Assembly (NCBI GenBank): GCA_014898415.1 | Contig: RCTD01000001.1 | Coordinates: 4,216,001 to 4,280,000, forward strand | From: Stromatinia cepivora | Taxonomy: Eukaryota; Ascomycota; Leotiomycetes; Helotiales; Sclerotiniaceae | Reading direction: 5' to 3' | Length of the DNA: 64,000 bases | Shown: one piece after another, positions 37,006 to 47,330 of the stretch | How the letters are laid out: the number at the start of each line of letters is the position of its first letter | Position numbering within the stretch: position 1 is the first letter of the stretch | Made by a program: the position numbers and the translations under genes | Notes under the pieces: model-generated | Database searches by the model: none | What the model saw: only the letters and a program-made list of their open reading frames with translations | What the model was told of the DNA's origin: nothing

Positions 37006-37228
37006 TATCAAAATTATAAATGACAAAAAATTAATTAATCCTAAAATAATTATAAAACTTTTCATTATCTTTTTTTAATTAGAAAAACCTCTTTCTTTTA
37101 AATCCAATAAAAAACGATATCAGAACGATAACAAACCGCCAATCATATATTAAAGTTTAATGAATATAAAGATTTTACAAAGTTTTCTAATCAATCGACA
37201 ATAGACTATCGATTGTATACTTACCTTT
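37006..37228 (-). repeat. Right (5') LTR of the outer gypsy element, first part
   Basis: 223 bp of the 291-bp LTR. It is interrupted after CCTTT by the gag-only element and resumes at 38911. Confidence 0.88.
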
Positions 37229-37378
37229 TGTCACGAGATACATGTGATCGCGTCCGATCGGGCTAGTACAGTACTAAGCTCCGAGCCGATCATATATATA
37301 GCTTTGTAGCACACTCTCTTTAACTCTGTAGCTTTTAATTCTAAGGTTGATCTTTAAATGCTCATTGGGTTCGTTATA
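37229..37378 (+). repeat. 5' LTR of the gag-only element
   Basis: 150 bp, starts TGTCACGAGATACATG and ends TTCGTTATA. It holds a TATATATAG motif. Confidence 0.9.
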
Positions 37379-37866
37379 TTATTAAAAGCTCTTCCAGATA
37401 AGAAATGGAATAACATTTGTATATATTTATATATATTCCGTTTACTCCTATTTAAATATATCGTTTATACTCTTTCGCTTGTATATGAATCTTCTTGATA
37501 TTATTCAAAGGTATTATCTTTTTTTTTACCTTTAATTTCTAAGCTATAAATTACAATTCGATAAACCTTGCGATTACAGAATTTTGTAGTGAAATGATTC
37601 GTTAGCGGGATGAAATCTCGTTTTTACGTTTTTTGATTTTCGAATGCATTTCTATCATTTATACTCCTTTTTGTTCAAAACCCTCTCTCCTTGATCCTGA
37701 AAAGTTCAATAATAACTTTCAAAAGTTCGATATCTGACTTCCTTTGATTTGAATGAAACTACAAATAGACAGCGTTGCGATCGGCAATTTTACAGCTCAA
37801 TTTTATTATGTTTATCTTAATCTCGAATCTTATATACAAATTATAATACTATTTTAGTTTTCTTTT

Positions 37867-38331
37867 TTTGATCAAAACATTCCTTTAGATTATACAACGA
37901 TCCTGAATCAATTCATATATATTTATAACAATCCGAATAAAATCCAAAAAGCTGAAGACAAGCTATTCATTCTTAAACAAGGAATTGATTTTTTATATAT
38001 CTATATTACAAAATTCGAAAGGACCCTTTACAAAGCCAAAGATCAGAATTGGCCTGATTCGAATAAAATCTTAATCTTTTGTAATAGATTTAATATTACT
38101 TTTAGAAATCATCTTTCTCAACAATTTTCTTTTCCCTGCTTTTATTCCGATTTTGTTCAGGTTATACAACAACTAACTACTCGTATAGCGAATGGATTCC
38201 CTGCATCATCCCACTCTAGTAAACCTAGAGTCTTATATATATTACAGAATCCATCCCACTCTCGGAATCACAATCCAATGAACATTAGCAACCTTAATAT
38301 TATTAATACCCTTAGCCCTTTTGATACCTAA
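37867..38331 (+). pseudogene. Gag-like coding region of the TR-GAG element
   Basis: One frame stays open for about 150 codons to a TAA at 38331. It contains NNPNKIQKAEDKLFILKQG, FLYIYITKFERTLYKAKDQN, WPDSNKILIFCNRFN and DFVQVIQQLTTRIANGFPA, which match the retrotransposon gag domain pattern of fungal gypsy elements. The reading is less eroded than the pol relics nearby. No zinc knuckle is evident after it. The start is uncertain. Confidence 0.75.
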
Positions 38332-38754
38332 TCGGACAAACCCGATCGTACCTCGATTCTACCCCGCATACAAACGCCCGAGTTTTCCCCTTCTGAAAGA
38401 ACTCTCTTATACAAACAAAATAAATATATACGATATAAAAATACCTCCCATTAGATACAAACCTATCCGCTAAACCCGCATCAAGGAATCCGAGATCGAT
38501 AAAAGCCTATTCCGATTATTACATTGACTATTGAATCCGAAAACAACGATAATAAGGATCTAGGAGAAATGATCAATAACCGATATTTTGAAGATCGTTT
38601 GGAAGAAGTATATAATACAGTGAATATATATTCGTTGATTATAATACAATCCGTATATCAGGAATTTTTATCAAAAGAAGATTAATGATCATTTTGTATT
38701 TAAATCATTCGTTTAAAATGAATTCAAGGCGAACTCTTCAGAAAAGGGGGGTAG

Positions 38755-38905
38755 TATCACGAAATACATATGATCGCGTCCGATCAGGTTAGTATAATAC
38801 TAAGCTCCAAGCCGATCATATATATAGCTTTGTAGCACACTTTTTTTTAGCTCTGTAGCTTTTAATTCTAAGGTTGATCTCTAAACGCTCGTTGGGTTCG
38901 TCACA
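38755..38905 (+). repeat. 3' LTR of the gag-only element
   Basis: 151 bp, starts TATCACGAAATAC (from TGTCAC) and ends TTCGTCACA. Confidence 0.9.
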
Positions 38906-38910
38906 CCTTT

Positions 38911-38978
38911 AACAATGAAATCGCTTCCTTATAGAGATTCCTAACTTTACTAACAATATCCTTCCAACAACCGTAACA
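38911..38978 (-). repeat. Right (5') LTR of the outer gypsy element, second part
   Basis: The remaining 68 bp of the interrupted 291-bp LTR, ending CCGTAACA. It is followed by the ATAAT duplication. Confidence 0.88.
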
Positions 38979-38983
38979 ATAAT

Positions 38984-40190
38984 AATATTATTCATTAAGG
39001 GCTCTCAGAACCTGTGATTTTATTTTTTTTAAATAAATTCATTTTTCGATGAGATATAACTGATTGAAGAAAATTATAATGAAAATAATATTTAGATTTT
39101 AATTAGAGATCTTTACTTCAAAGATTTAAAGTATTGCAAATCTAAAAGTCGGAATAGATGCTAGCAAATATAAGTCGCTCTTCAACATCAGGGATTAGAT
39201 CATAGATCCCCGCTTCTTCAACCGTATTAATCACTCTCCGCTGTGACTTATGTGCTGCGGTACTCTAAAATCCTAAATTTACTAGGATGGGAATTTTTCT
39301 AGCTGCGTGTTATCAACTGGGCTTAATTTCAGCTTCCCGCTTTTAACAACCAAGCATCAAAAGTGGAAGAAAAATAACCATTATTACACATTTTCGCTTC
39401 CTGATTCATTGCAGAAGTACATATGGTCCCTCGCGTCATCAAAGTCTCTGGAATTATTCAGAGTCTCCCATATCATTCAAAGTCTCCATATCATCAAAAG
39501 AGGACCTTCTTCCTTGTTCCGATTAGCACTAGTGACAGGTTGCACTAGTAGCTTATAAAAATTGAGTTAATAGAGTTAAGTATATAGACATGACATAACA
39601 CTCTTCTACATTCAGATGATCAAACTGAAGATCGAAAAGTCGAATTTTTTGCGGCCCTGGACATACGAAGAGATCTGTAGATGAATATAATTAGATGATT
39701 GTGAAAGAAAAATTCATCACAAACCATCGCAGCGTTAGCACTCACTACTCTAATACGAAGAATGTTTTGCGGCAGCTGATGGAGAAGAATAAGAAGTTTG
39801 GTATTGCCGCTAGCGTGCTTATACGTGTAGTGTAGACTAGGAAATTTGTGATGGCAATGGAGCTGATTTTTGTATTTTTGAATTTTGAGGTGGAAGCGAG
39901 AGTCAGGAACTGGCTGCGGCTGAGATTCTCATGGGAATGAGAGATTGAAATTAGACCCATGAGAGGACGGACGGGTGGATAGATGGGCGAAGAAATGAAT
40001 GATTGAATAGATGGATGAATTACAGGAGTTGACGTGACAGATATCTCACTCTCAATGAAGTATACTGCTTACTCAGGGATGAAAATGCTCAGATTCGAGA
40101 AAGAGAAAGAGAAAAAGTAAGCAAAGGGAGAAATCAAAGTCCAAATTTTAGAATACATTTCCATCTCTTCAATACCAATACATAGACTTT
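38984..40190. other. Gene-free flank of the retroelement block
   Basis: AT-rich to about 39130, then composition returns to normal. Short ORFs (39307-39558 plus, 39745-39960 minus) have no recognisable family or splice support. Nothing further is seen. Confidence 0.5.
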
Positions 40191-40194
40191 GCAT

Positions 40195-41400
40195 TGCTTG
40201 TTTCCTATAATGATGTAATCTGTAATTAGTTTTGAATTGTTGGATTAGATAACCTTAAACTCTTTCAAAATCTCCAGAAAAGAAGTTCCTTTTTATTCCA
40301 AACATCAAGGGATATATCCTTGAACCTCAACTTCTAGGTTTATAATACCTAATGTCTTTAGTAAATATGCACAAAATAGTCCTTTGGAATCGAGCTCCTC
40401 TTTCTATAATCCACCCCCTCAACATTAGCAGTTGTACTATGCATTCCTAATTTCCTTTCATGCTATAGTTTGTAATTAGCCTTAAGTTGTGAGATTAAAG
40501 AACCTCAAACTCTTTGAAATCTCCAGAAAAGGAGTTCCTTTCCATTTTTCCATTCCAGACATCAAGGAATCTAGCCCTAAATCCCAGATTCTAAGTCTCC
40601 GAAAATCTACTGTCTCCTGGTAGATATAAGCAAAGTATCGTTCAGTTTCGAAACTATCTTGTCAAAATTAGTTACAACTTAGTTCAAGATATTTGATGAT
40701 ATAGTATCAAGATGTTATCTAGGAAATACATTCACAGGAAGCTATCCCTTTGATATCTGTGAACTTGTTATAAAACTCTAGACTTTAGCTAATTGATAAC
40801 TGCTCTTAGACTAACATCATTTGACAAAATAGCTTCAATTATATATTTTCACTTAGACTAAAAGTACTTTTTATCCTTTCAGTATATTAGAAGATACTAT
40901 AAAACTACAAATCCTAAATCATTTATCAAAGATGATAGCTATACAATCTTCAATGAGATATCTTTGAATACTTAGAATTCCTTGAACTATAGACACCTCG
41001 AGTCCCTTCAACACTTGCAAATAGAGTAAAAAACTCCAAATTCTACCTCAATTATAGATAGCTCATATCATTACAATACTAATGAGATATCTCTAGTTTC
41101 CTATAGTTCCTTGCACAATAGATACTTCATCTCCTTTCAAGATTAAAATGGATATCTTCACTCTACAAATCTTAGTCTAATCAAAGTAATTTATATCCTC
41201 ACAATACCCAACGAGACATATTCGAACTTACAAAATCCTGAATACTAGACACTTTACCTCCTTTCAAAATTCGAGAGTATATCTCGAAGGTATAGTTTCT
41301 ATCTCAAACTGAGTAGTTCCTAGCTCTACAGCATTCGATGAGATAGTTTGAAGTTCTACAACTCCTTGAGCAATGAATCTTCCCTTTCCTTCACCATCTG
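40195..41400. repeat. Diverged tandem array, unit about 128 bp
   Basis: Related blocks recur at regular spacing. The consensus is roughly ACAATxxxxAATGAGATATCTTTGAA, then xxTCCTTGAACAATAGATACTTxxCCTCCTTTCAAxA. Recognisable copies begin near 40944, 41074, 41202 and 41330 (steps of 130, 128, 128), with weaker ones near 40814 and 40684. Upstream, a conserved stretch of about 100 bp (GTAATTAG ... CTCCAGAAAAG ... ACATCAAGG) at 40222 recurs at 40472, 250 bp on, or about two units. Copies share perhaps 60-70% identity by eye. No open frame runs through. Confidence 0.7.
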
Positions 41401-41734
41401 CTAACTTACTCCCAAAATCAAGATTCTAGCTCTATTGTTCTAGTCCAGATATAAAAAGACAAGATGAGATATTCCCAAAGTCCATATCCAATATGAACAA
41501 TAAACCACACATCAGATAATAACCATGAGAAATTCACCTTGATGGCTCACTTATCCGTTCGAACCCCCTCGGTTAACCACAACATAATAGGTAAAATTCT
41601 TACATCAACTTTGGATTTTGAACACTAGCAGCCATCAATCTACATCAAAGACACCAATATCAGCATATCTCCTGCATATAAATTTCCCTTTGAAACCCCT
41701 TTTTTTACACTATTTAAGCAAGAAACCCGGCAAA

Positions 41735-42351
41735 ATGGCACCAAGAACCGTCTTTGTCGCTCCTGGAAATATGATTTTGTTCACCCAAGCCGAGCAGGAT
41801 AAATATACCTGTCTTTATAATTGTAAGTTCGCCATGCTTGTCTACGCAATACAATGCAATGAACAATAAACTAATGCATATTTCTTTCCGTAGGGGTTAT
41901 GGCAATGCAGCCATTCAAAGAGCAGCGAACCTGGGCCCAAGTCCGCGCTGTGTATGACACAGACTTCCCGTTGGCCTCTACGGACACGGGCAAGCGTTAC
42001 GCCGAGGACGACGGAGTAGGACTCTGTGATCACCTCTGTCTCCGCCGCAAGGCCTTAAGTAAGATGGAGGAATTGCACGATGTGCGTGCAGCCCAGCTGG
42101 TTTTTGTATGTTCATTTACTAGTAAATATAGTATAGAAAGACATTGGCTAATCAGCAACTAGAACCTCGCAGATGGTAATTGAGAGGGAGATGCAGTCGG
42201 CTGCTTTGGGTATGTTTAGTTGCTAGTAAATATGGTGGAAAAAGACATCTAACGAGCAGCCAGGATTACATACGAGAAAACCAGCGACGACGAGCTTTAT
42301 GACGGAATGATGGGATGGATAGATACATGGGTGGATAACTCCTGGGCCTAG
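41735..42351 (+). CDS. Small four-exon orphan protein, 142 residues
   Basis: Four exons joined in frame: 41735-41822, 41894-42105, 42173-42209 and 42260-42351, with short introns (71, 67 and 50 nt), GT-AG borders and CTAAT/CTAAC branch motifs. The start ATG follows CAAA. The protein runs MAPRTVFVAPGN ... YTCLYNWVMAMQPFK ... TWAQVRAVYDTDFPL ... LCDHLCLRRKAL ... FMVIEREMQSAALARITYEK ... GMMGWIDTWVDNSWA. It is acidic at the end and has no signal peptide or membrane segment. No family is recognised. A shorter alternative would stop at 42183 if the acceptor at 42162 were used. The model rests on splice signals and codon quality only. Confidence 0.6.
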
Positions 42352-42489
42352 GCCTACTTAGGTACTTTCTTGTGGCTTTTTGGGTGTTTTGGCGTTGGGA
42401 AAGAAGACGCAATACAATACAATACATCGCAAAACCAAGACTGCAAAGATGGAGACATGAGATTCTTTATACATACCATGAACCAGTGC

Positions 42490-43575
42490 TCATGATTCTG
42501 AATTCTTTTCCTCACCCATCAACATCGAATCCTCGGCAAGCTCTCTATCTTCCTCTACCCTCGACCCCTTCTTATCCCCAACTCCATGTTCTTGCACAAT
42601 TGCATCTTTCTTCTTTTCAAGACACGTCATTACAACTGGTACATGGTAATCCCCATGCATATAACACAAACCTTTCCACTCCTTTTCCTTCCTAGGAGGT
42701 TTCGTTTTGACCGGACCAATTCTTATCACCTTCCCAAAAACTAACGTATGATCACCCACATCAATAAACCCACCATTCCCATCTTGCAAAATCTGACATT
42801 CGAATGTTCTTTTGATTCCTCTTGAGGTTTTGTCGGCCGATCTAATAGTAGGATATATCAAAGCGAGATCCTCAGAGGAAATAGGGCCACCGCGGGAGAA
42901 ATGATTGGCGAGTTGAGCGCCATAACTATTGCATTCTAAAATGTGAATGTGGAAATATGTATCTTTTGGGTGTTTTGATGGAACTATATCTGGATGTAGT
43001 ATTGCTTTTAGCGCATCGAGTGTTCGGGAAGGACGCTTGATGTTGAATGTAACAATGGGTTCTGGTGAGAGTGTAAGGGTTGTAAATGAGGATAATGTCA
43101 TGGCTGCTCCTTCTATTGGTTTTCCGGAGGCAGCGATTAGGTTTGGAGTAGTGAGGACTACGACGGAGTGTGGGATATGGCGCATTACTTGGCGGACTTC
43201 AAGTGCGAGGTGTTTCAGTTTGGGTGATTTATGTGAAGTTTCTGATGGGGTATCTATGGTGGTGTTTGTTGGTTCAATGGCGCCGGTGGAAATTGAAGGA
43301 GAAGGATTAGACAAGCTGCTGCTTTTTCTTGAGTGCTGATGAATGCATTTTGAAAATGCATTTTGTCGAAAAGAATGAGTATGATCTAGGGAATTCAGAA
43401 AACGATTGTCAGTAAGATAAATATACAAGAAATTGAACGTAAATGAAAAGAATACTATACATTTCTTAGAAGTCTTCTCCAATGAACTCCATCTCCAGAA
43501 CAATTCGTGAAAGCTTCCTACGACAGTAGATTGGTTTGTATAAAGCAAACTCCGAGGATTTCGAGCAGATATCAT
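42490..43575 (-). CDS. Flavin reductase-like (FMN-binding) protein, probably mitochondrial
   Basis: Exon 1 is 43575-43461, then a 75-nt intron (43460-43386, GTATAG...CCCTAG), then exon 2 43385-42490, giving 336 residues. The intron is a multiple of three with no stop, so an unspliced reading would add 25 hydrophobic residues. The Arg/Ser-rich N-terminus resembles a mitochondrial leader. The flavin-reductase-like split barrel starts near residue 95: VRQVMRHIPHSVVVLTT, GAAMTLSSFTTLTLSPEPIV, FNIKRPSRTLDAL, HILECNSYGAQLANHFSRGG. Such proteins bind FMN and either reduce flavin or act as flavoprotein partners. The C-terminal 50 residues are charged and variable. It is divergent from the bL31m gene with 350 bp between starts. 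Confidence 0.85.
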   Translation of the reverse strand: MISARNPRSLLYTNQSTVVGSFHELFWRWSSLEKTSKKCIVFFSFTFNFLYIYLTDNRFLNSLDHTHSFRQNAFSKCIHQHSRKSSSLSNPSPSISTGAIEPTNTTIDTPSETSHKSPKLKHLALEVRQVMRHIPHSVVVLTTPNLIAASGKPIEGAAMTLSSFTTLTLSPEPIVTFNIKRPSRTLDALKAILHPDIVPSKHPKDTYFHIHILECNSYGAQLANHFSRGGPISSEDLALIYPTIRSADKTSRGIKRTFECQILQDGNGGFIDVGDHTLVFGKVIRIGPVKTKPPRKEKEWKGLCYMHGDYHVPVVMTCLEKKKDAIVQEHGVGDKKGSRVEEDRELAEDSMLMGEEKNSES

Positions 43576-43925
43576 CCTTCCCAGTACTAGAAAATCTCAA
43601 CTGTTTTACAAACCAATCGACACGAAATTCTAACTTGAGGCCGTCGTCAATTGAGTCAAAAATTATTTAGACTTTGCAAGGCGTTGTGTATCCACGCAAG
43701 GTTTCACAAGGCTGAAATTACATTCGGTTCATCATTGGTCTACCGTGGATACCGTAGAAAAGTTCTCAGAAAACAAATCTAGAGGTAAGCCTCGTCAATT
43801 GCGACGAGGACCTCGATTTCTGCCTACAAAGCCAATTCAATCTCTCCACACCCTACATCGGAGGCATTTCTTCTCTCGAACAATACCCTTCCATATCACG
43901 AGCCTCTCAAAAAAGCACCCAAAAA

Positions 43926-44423
43926 ATGTCCCTCCCAACCCTCACCCTCCGCCGCACCACCCCCCTCCCCATCACCACCCTCCCAATAACCTCGACCCTC
44001 ACCCACCAAATCCGACACGCCACCCTCCTAAAACGTCCCATCCGTCCCTACACCTTCACCCAACTCGTTACCCTGTCCGACGGCTCAACCTATCTCACGC
44101 GTTCCACCTCCCCCGCACCAATTTACCGCAGTACAAAAGATACACGCAATCATCCTTTATGGCAACCATCATTAGATTCCTTACGGAATGTTGAGAATGA
44201 TGAGGCAGGACGACTGAGCGCATTTAGAGAGAGGTTTGGACGGGGATGGGATGGGGATATGGAGAAGGGAGAGGGAGAGGGGAAGTTAGCGGGGGAGAGT
44301 GGGAAGGGAGAGCAGATGGGGAATATGGATAGTTTGATGGATTTGATTAGTGGGGGGGCTCAGAGGGATAGTGCGAGTATGAAGGGGACTGTCAGGACGA
44401 AGAGCGGGAAGGATAAGAAATAG
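43926..44423 (+). CDS. Mitochondrial large-subunit ribosomal protein bL31m
   Basis: An intronless 165-residue protein. A basic leader (MSLPTLTLRRTTPLPITTLP) suits mitochondrial import. The conserved core is RPYTFTQLVTLSDGSTYLTR, SPAPIYRSTKDTRNHPLWQP and FRERFGRGWD, the pattern of fungal bL31m (yeast Mrpl36 family), a component of the mitochondrial 54S subunit near the central protuberance. The C-terminal 60 residues are Gly/Glu/Lys-rich low complexity. The ATG sits in an AAAAAATG context. An overlapping frame at 43745-44194 is rejected because it gives only Pro/His-rich sequence. Confidence 0.87.
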   Translation: MSLPTLTLRRTTPLPITTLPITSTLTHQIRHATLLKRPIRPYTFTQLVTLSDGSTYLTRSTSPAPIYRSTKDTRNHPLWQPSLDSLRNVENDEAGRLSAFRERFGRGWDGDMEKGEGEGKLAGESGKGEQMGNMDSLMDLISGGAQRDSASMKGTVRTKSGKDKK

Positions 44424-44820
44424 ATGGGATAGGGTGTGAGTGAGGGGCGTGAATGAGGGGTAGTATGATAATTATTAGGATGCGGGAGCTTTGCTTGGTA
44501 TGAAGCTGCAGGAAAGATATTCTCCTCCAAGAGCTTTCCATACCAGAGGATATTAGAGACACACCAAGTCGGATTGTACGATGAACGAGAAAACATGGTC
44601 TCACCTTGCAATGCATACATACATACCATTGAGGTACAAAAAGTGCATGCGAACCAGGGTTTGGGGGGACATTCAGAATTGAAATATTATTCTATGTGCA
44701 AAGATACTACAACCAGCATACCACTACCGCCTCATGATCTGGTAATTGATTCATTTCTCCATTTTTCCGTTCGCTCTCCCAATTTACTTTTCAAAAAACG
44801 TGATATCATTGTGTCATTCA
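44424..44820. other. Convergent intergenic spacer
   Basis: A 397-bp spacer between the 3' ends of bL31m and VPS5. It should hold both polyadenylation regions. No gene is seen. Confidence 0.6.
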
Positions 44821-46845
44821 TTAATCTTCTTCTTCTGCGGTTGCCACGGCTGCAGCTTGTGATTCTATAGCAGTTTCACCTGAAAGTCCCGTTTCCGAAG
44901 AAGGACGTGCTGCTGGCTCTACAGGAGGCTTGTAAAATACTTGTTCGTCCTCTTCAGCATCAACTTGCATAAGGAAAGTCTCCCAGAGCTCAATAAGCTA
45001 AGAAATGTTAGCACAATATCTTTGGCCTTGAAGCTGCAATGACTCACCTCTTTCTGCGCTTCCACAGCACTCTCCAAGAATGTTTCAACAGCACTCTTAA
45101 AATCCTCAACCTTTTCACGTTCAAACCTGTCAAGTTCCGTCTTCATGAGACGTCCCATATCCTCAAATAACAATCTCGCTTGATGAACTTTACGTTCAGA
45201 ATCGGCCACTTCTCCCTGCATTTGATTTAAACGATCTTGTTGTGATTTCCCTTGGCGTAATAGTTTCTCCTGAGTAGTCTTACGCTTTTGTAAATCACCC
45301 TCCGCGGCATGCCATGAGTGCCATGCTTTTTGACGTGAACCAAATGCTTGCTTGATACTTCCAATCAAACGAACATACTCATCGATGGTGATGCCCAAGG
45401 TCAATACGTCTTGTTGTGCCTGTCTATCATAAAGTTCCCTGATTCTAACTTGCAAATCCGCAAGACTTTCAAGAGGACCCGATAATGACGCGGAGAGCTC
45501 AACTGCTGAGAGTGCTCTGAGGGAACCAGAAAAGTCACCCGCAGCTTCAGCAAGACCTTTACGTTGACTAACCACAACATCCATGGCTTTTAACAAAGCT
45601 TTAAGTTGATTTTCTAAGGCATCCAGATAGATTCGTCGTTCATGGAACCACTAATAATATCAGCTAATACAAATCTCTAGGATATTCATGTACTCACATC
45701 ATCATGTTCAACAAACTTCCCCCCTCCACCAACAGAAATACCGAGTCCACTAAACATGCCTTTACTTTCACCAAGTCCGGGTTCTTTCCTTTCTTTATGT
45801 TTAACATCAACATTGAAAGCCTCACTCTCCAAGAACAACTTCAAATCTCCATCATGTTGAAGAGTTGGATGAGCAGCTGTCTTATTAAGCATTCTTTCCA
45901 ATGCTGCACGTCTAGATTCGACAAAATTGGTATCAAATCTTCCTACAGCTTGCTTCTCAGGAGGTGGAGGTACAACAACACCAGGATTGTTTGCGTGTAA
46001 AGTGTTGTAAAGCCATAAAAAGTCCCTATATCTTCGAGTTACAGTAAATTCTGGTTGACGATATGCTTTGGAAGATGTCTAATTCAGGATTAGTTGATAA
46101 AGACACCACTTTTGATGAAGTGACATATCCTACCTTTGTTTCAACTGAATATACGATATGAGAGCTAGTCAAATCCCCAACTTTGTGTGGATCACCGACT
46201 GTGATATGGAAAGTAGGCTTGGCAGCTTGTTCAATGCTCACACTAGGCGTTGTGTCTCTTCGAATGGGCCCTCCTTGGGATGGCTGAACAGGAGGTGGTA
46301 TGCGAGGTCCAGTACTAGATTCAACATCCTCATTCAAATCCACTGAATCCAACATACTCCGACTAACAGTAGAGCTTTGCGCTGAAGCTAATGGTTGTCG
46401 CAGATTATGTGTGACAGTTTGTTCTTTTTGGGGCGGCGCAGGAGGCTCGTCGGCTTTTGGTGTTGGCGCATTATCACCCAAAGGTCCTAATGGTCCTAAA
46501 GAATCATCTAAAGCTTGAAGTCGAACTGGTTGTGCTCCAGCGCGTCGAGGGGTACGTATCGTGCGTCCTCCAGGTGTTTTGCCTTGAGTAGATGGTGGGG
46601 CGAGGGTTTGTGATGCAATTTCCGAGGACTCTTTAATAATAAACATTAGATTCGAACACTCTTAGCATGATGATGACTGACCTCCTTCTGTAGCAGACTC
46701 CGCCGGTCTTGGTAAGCTTGGTGTCGATTGAGCTTGAGAAGGAACATCTGATGTAGTTGTCAATACCGATTTCTCGCAGTGTATACATTTCAGCTCAAAG
46801 AAACCTACCTCCCCAAGGCGAGCCTCCCCCGTCTTCTAAATCCAT
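44821..46845 (-). CDS. VPS5: Retromer sorting nexin Vps5 (PX-BAR)
   Basis: Six exons: 46845-46809, 46747-46682, 46630-46134, 46078-45698, 45650-45048 and 44997-44821, giving 586 residues. The start MDLEDGGGSPWGD is the usual fungal Vps5 N-terminus. Residues about 20-170 are Pro/Ser-rich and disordered. A PX domain follows from about residue 173 (FHITVGDPHKVGD, VTRRYRDFLWLYNTL with the RRYRDF phosphoinositide motif, the PPPPEKQ loop, FVESRRAALERMLNKTAAHP). A BAR domain runs from about 330 (WFHERRIYLDALENQLKALL) to LIELWETFLMQVDAEEDE. Vps5 with Vps17 forms the membrane-bending part of retromer, which recycles cargo from endosomes to the Golgi. It lies in tandem with MED11. Confidence 0.92.
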
Positions 46846-47330
46846 AACGAAATACAAAGGGCACCTAAAGAAGTTGAGTTGATAGTTGTGGGATTTCGAG
46901 ATGGATAGCTAATCGGCGGGCGGCACAGATAACCCTCGGAATGTACTGTTGTAGAGTTACAGGGATCAAAGCTATTCGGACAACAACAAATTCAATTGAA
47001 GTACAATATTCGCAAACTTTTTTCAATGGATTTTAGTGTTGCTATAATATGCTGCACAAGAGTTTTAATATTATCTTGCGATCAAGGCAAAGTGTATGAA
47101 TTCGGGTTGTCGGGTAATTATCGGTTAGCTCATTTGCCTTTCAGCAGCTTATGTTTAAAGTCACTATCTCAGGCAGGAGCATAAGTACATGAAGCAAATA
47201 AGATATGAATAGCTTCGGGGTGAATATAAATGACAAAGAGACCAATCCCATAAAGATATGTATCAAAATGTCCTGCAGACTACCCAAATCCATAGAGTAT
47301 GATCCATAGAGTATGCTCCTAACTCCACAT

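Larger units (their letters stand above)
37229..38905 (+). mobile_element. Gag-only LTR retrotransposon (TR-GAG type)
   Basis: A 1677-bp element with LTRs of 150 bp (37229-37378) and 151 bp (38755-38905), and CCTTT duplicated at 37224-37228 and 38906-38910. A polypurine tract (GAAAAGGGGGGTAG, 38741-38754) directly precedes the right LTR, so the orientation is plus. The 1376-bp interior encodes a gypsy-type gag region only, with no protease, reverse transcriptase or integrase. Non-autonomous elements of this design are known as TR-GAG. It is inserted inside the right LTR of the outer gypsy element and so is younger than it. Confidence 0.88.
17044..38978 (-). mobile_element. Outer Ty3/gypsy LTR retrotransposon carrying five nested insertions
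   Basis: Two 291-bp LTRs (17044-17334, and 37006-37228 joined to 38911-38978) bound the element. ATAAT target duplications sit at 17039-17043 and 38979-38983. Subtracting the five inserts and their 5-bp duplications leaves about 7.46 kb, a normal gypsy length. The orientation is minus: a purine tract (about AAAGGGAAGG) abuts the left LTR on the minus strand, and a minus-strand gypsy reverse transcriptase is readable at about 34480-34800. LTR differences are transitions throughout the aligned stretch. No frame is open and GC is extremely low, so the element is dead. Confidence 0.9.

Noticed and set aside
42163..42183. Alternative last exon of the small orphan gene ending at 42183
   Set aside because: It is possible, but the acceptor at 42171-42172 leads through two more coding-like segments with good splice signals, so the longer model is preferred.
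43745..44194. 149-codon ORF overlapping bL31m in another frame
   Set aside because: It gives a Pro/His-rich monotone, while the other frame matches a ribosomal protein family.
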